Assembly: GCF_046530675.1 (NCBI RefSeq)
Contig: NZ_CP172558.1
Coordinates: forward strand, 2,604,001-2,668,000
Source of the DNA: Chitinibacter sp046530675
GTDB lineage: Bacteria > Pseudomonadota > Gammaproteobacteria > Burkholderiales > Chitinibacteraceae
Direction: 5' to 3'
DNA: 64,000 bases
Shown here: in pieces, positions 63,916 to 64,000 of the stretch
Layout of the letters: each line of letters opens with the position of its first letter
Position numbering within the stretch: the stretch's first letter is position 1
Made by a program: the position numbers and the translations under genes
Notes under the pieces: model-generated
Database searches by the model: none
What the model saw: only the letters and a program-made list of their open reading frames with translations
What the model was told of the DNA's origin: nothing

Positions 63916-63976
63916 GATGAAACCGAGTTTGCGAATCGTAACCCACCTTCAGCGTCAAACATCGCAGAGTCCGGCC

Positions 63977-63985
63977 TGATATAAT
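63977..63985 (+). promoter_or_regulatory. Promoter reading out of the window
   Basis: TGA-TATAAT, a consensus extended -10, 15 bases from the right edge. The gene it serves is not in the window. Confidence 0.5.
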
Positions 63986-64000
63986 CGGCCAAAACTTCAA

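Overview
The window looks like ordinary chromosome of a betaproteobacterium, most likely of the order Neisseriales and perhaps close to the freshwater, chitin-degrading Chitinibacteraceae. That placement is inferred from protein style and gene order (nrdR-ribD-ribE-ribB-ribH-nusB-thiL-pgpA; pyrG-kdsA-eno-ftsB; a giant NAD-glutamate dehydrogenase; an acetoacetyl-CoA reductase of polyhydroxybutyrate synthesis). It was not tested against a database. Base composition is mid-range and even, and I see no prophage, insertion sequence, CRISPR array or rRNA operon. One tRNA gene, tRNA-Ser(GGA), is present.

Layout. 1-5.8 kb: truncated DEAD-box RNA helicase, fermentative adhE, then a small variable patch with an unknown membrane protein and a retropepsin-like protease coupled to a 69-residue ORF. 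5.9-14 kb: ABC-F factor and, all on the minus strand, the riboflavin/thiamine/phospholipid cluster headed by nrdR. 14-19.7 kb: glyA, a purine-salvage operon (permease, apt, hpt), a manganese exporter under a yybP-ykoY riboswitch, a low-molecular-weight phosphatase and tRNA-Ser. 19.7-25.8 kb: methyltransferase, anmK, DUF2164, a two-component system and hemH. 26-31 kb: pgk and the pyruvate formate-lyase locus, where a 61-residue stand-alone glycyl radical domain sits between pflB and pflA. 31-38.4 kb: Smr protein, Hsp15, a response-regulator diguanylate cyclase, M61 peptidase, an EAL phosphodiesterase and RNase PH. 38.4-48.8 kb: DUF1631 protein, giant glutamate dehydrogenase, prfB without the usual frameshift, lysS and an HU protein. 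49-55 kb: mdfA, mnmC, DUF2917, a small secreted protein, a MocR-type regulator and ftsB. 55-62.4 kb: eno, kdsA, pyrG, two short-chain dehydrogenases and tyrS. 62.6-64 kb: truncated hemoglobin, an EamA transporter and a promoter pointing out of the window.

The genes suggest a facultative anaerobe with mixed-acid fermentation (PflB makes acetyl-CoA and formate; AdhE reduces acetyl-CoA to ethanol) and possible oxygen-responsive control, since FNR-like boxes lie upstream of adhE, pflB and the truncated hemoglobin gene. The least explained things in the window are the free glycyl radical domain, a family of short intergenic palindromes built on GGGTATTGC/GCAATACCC (some of which carry ribosome binding sites), a G9 tract near the start of the glutamate dehydrogenase gene, and several small cysteine-containing ORFs. 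I did not find a clear new defence or mobile system.
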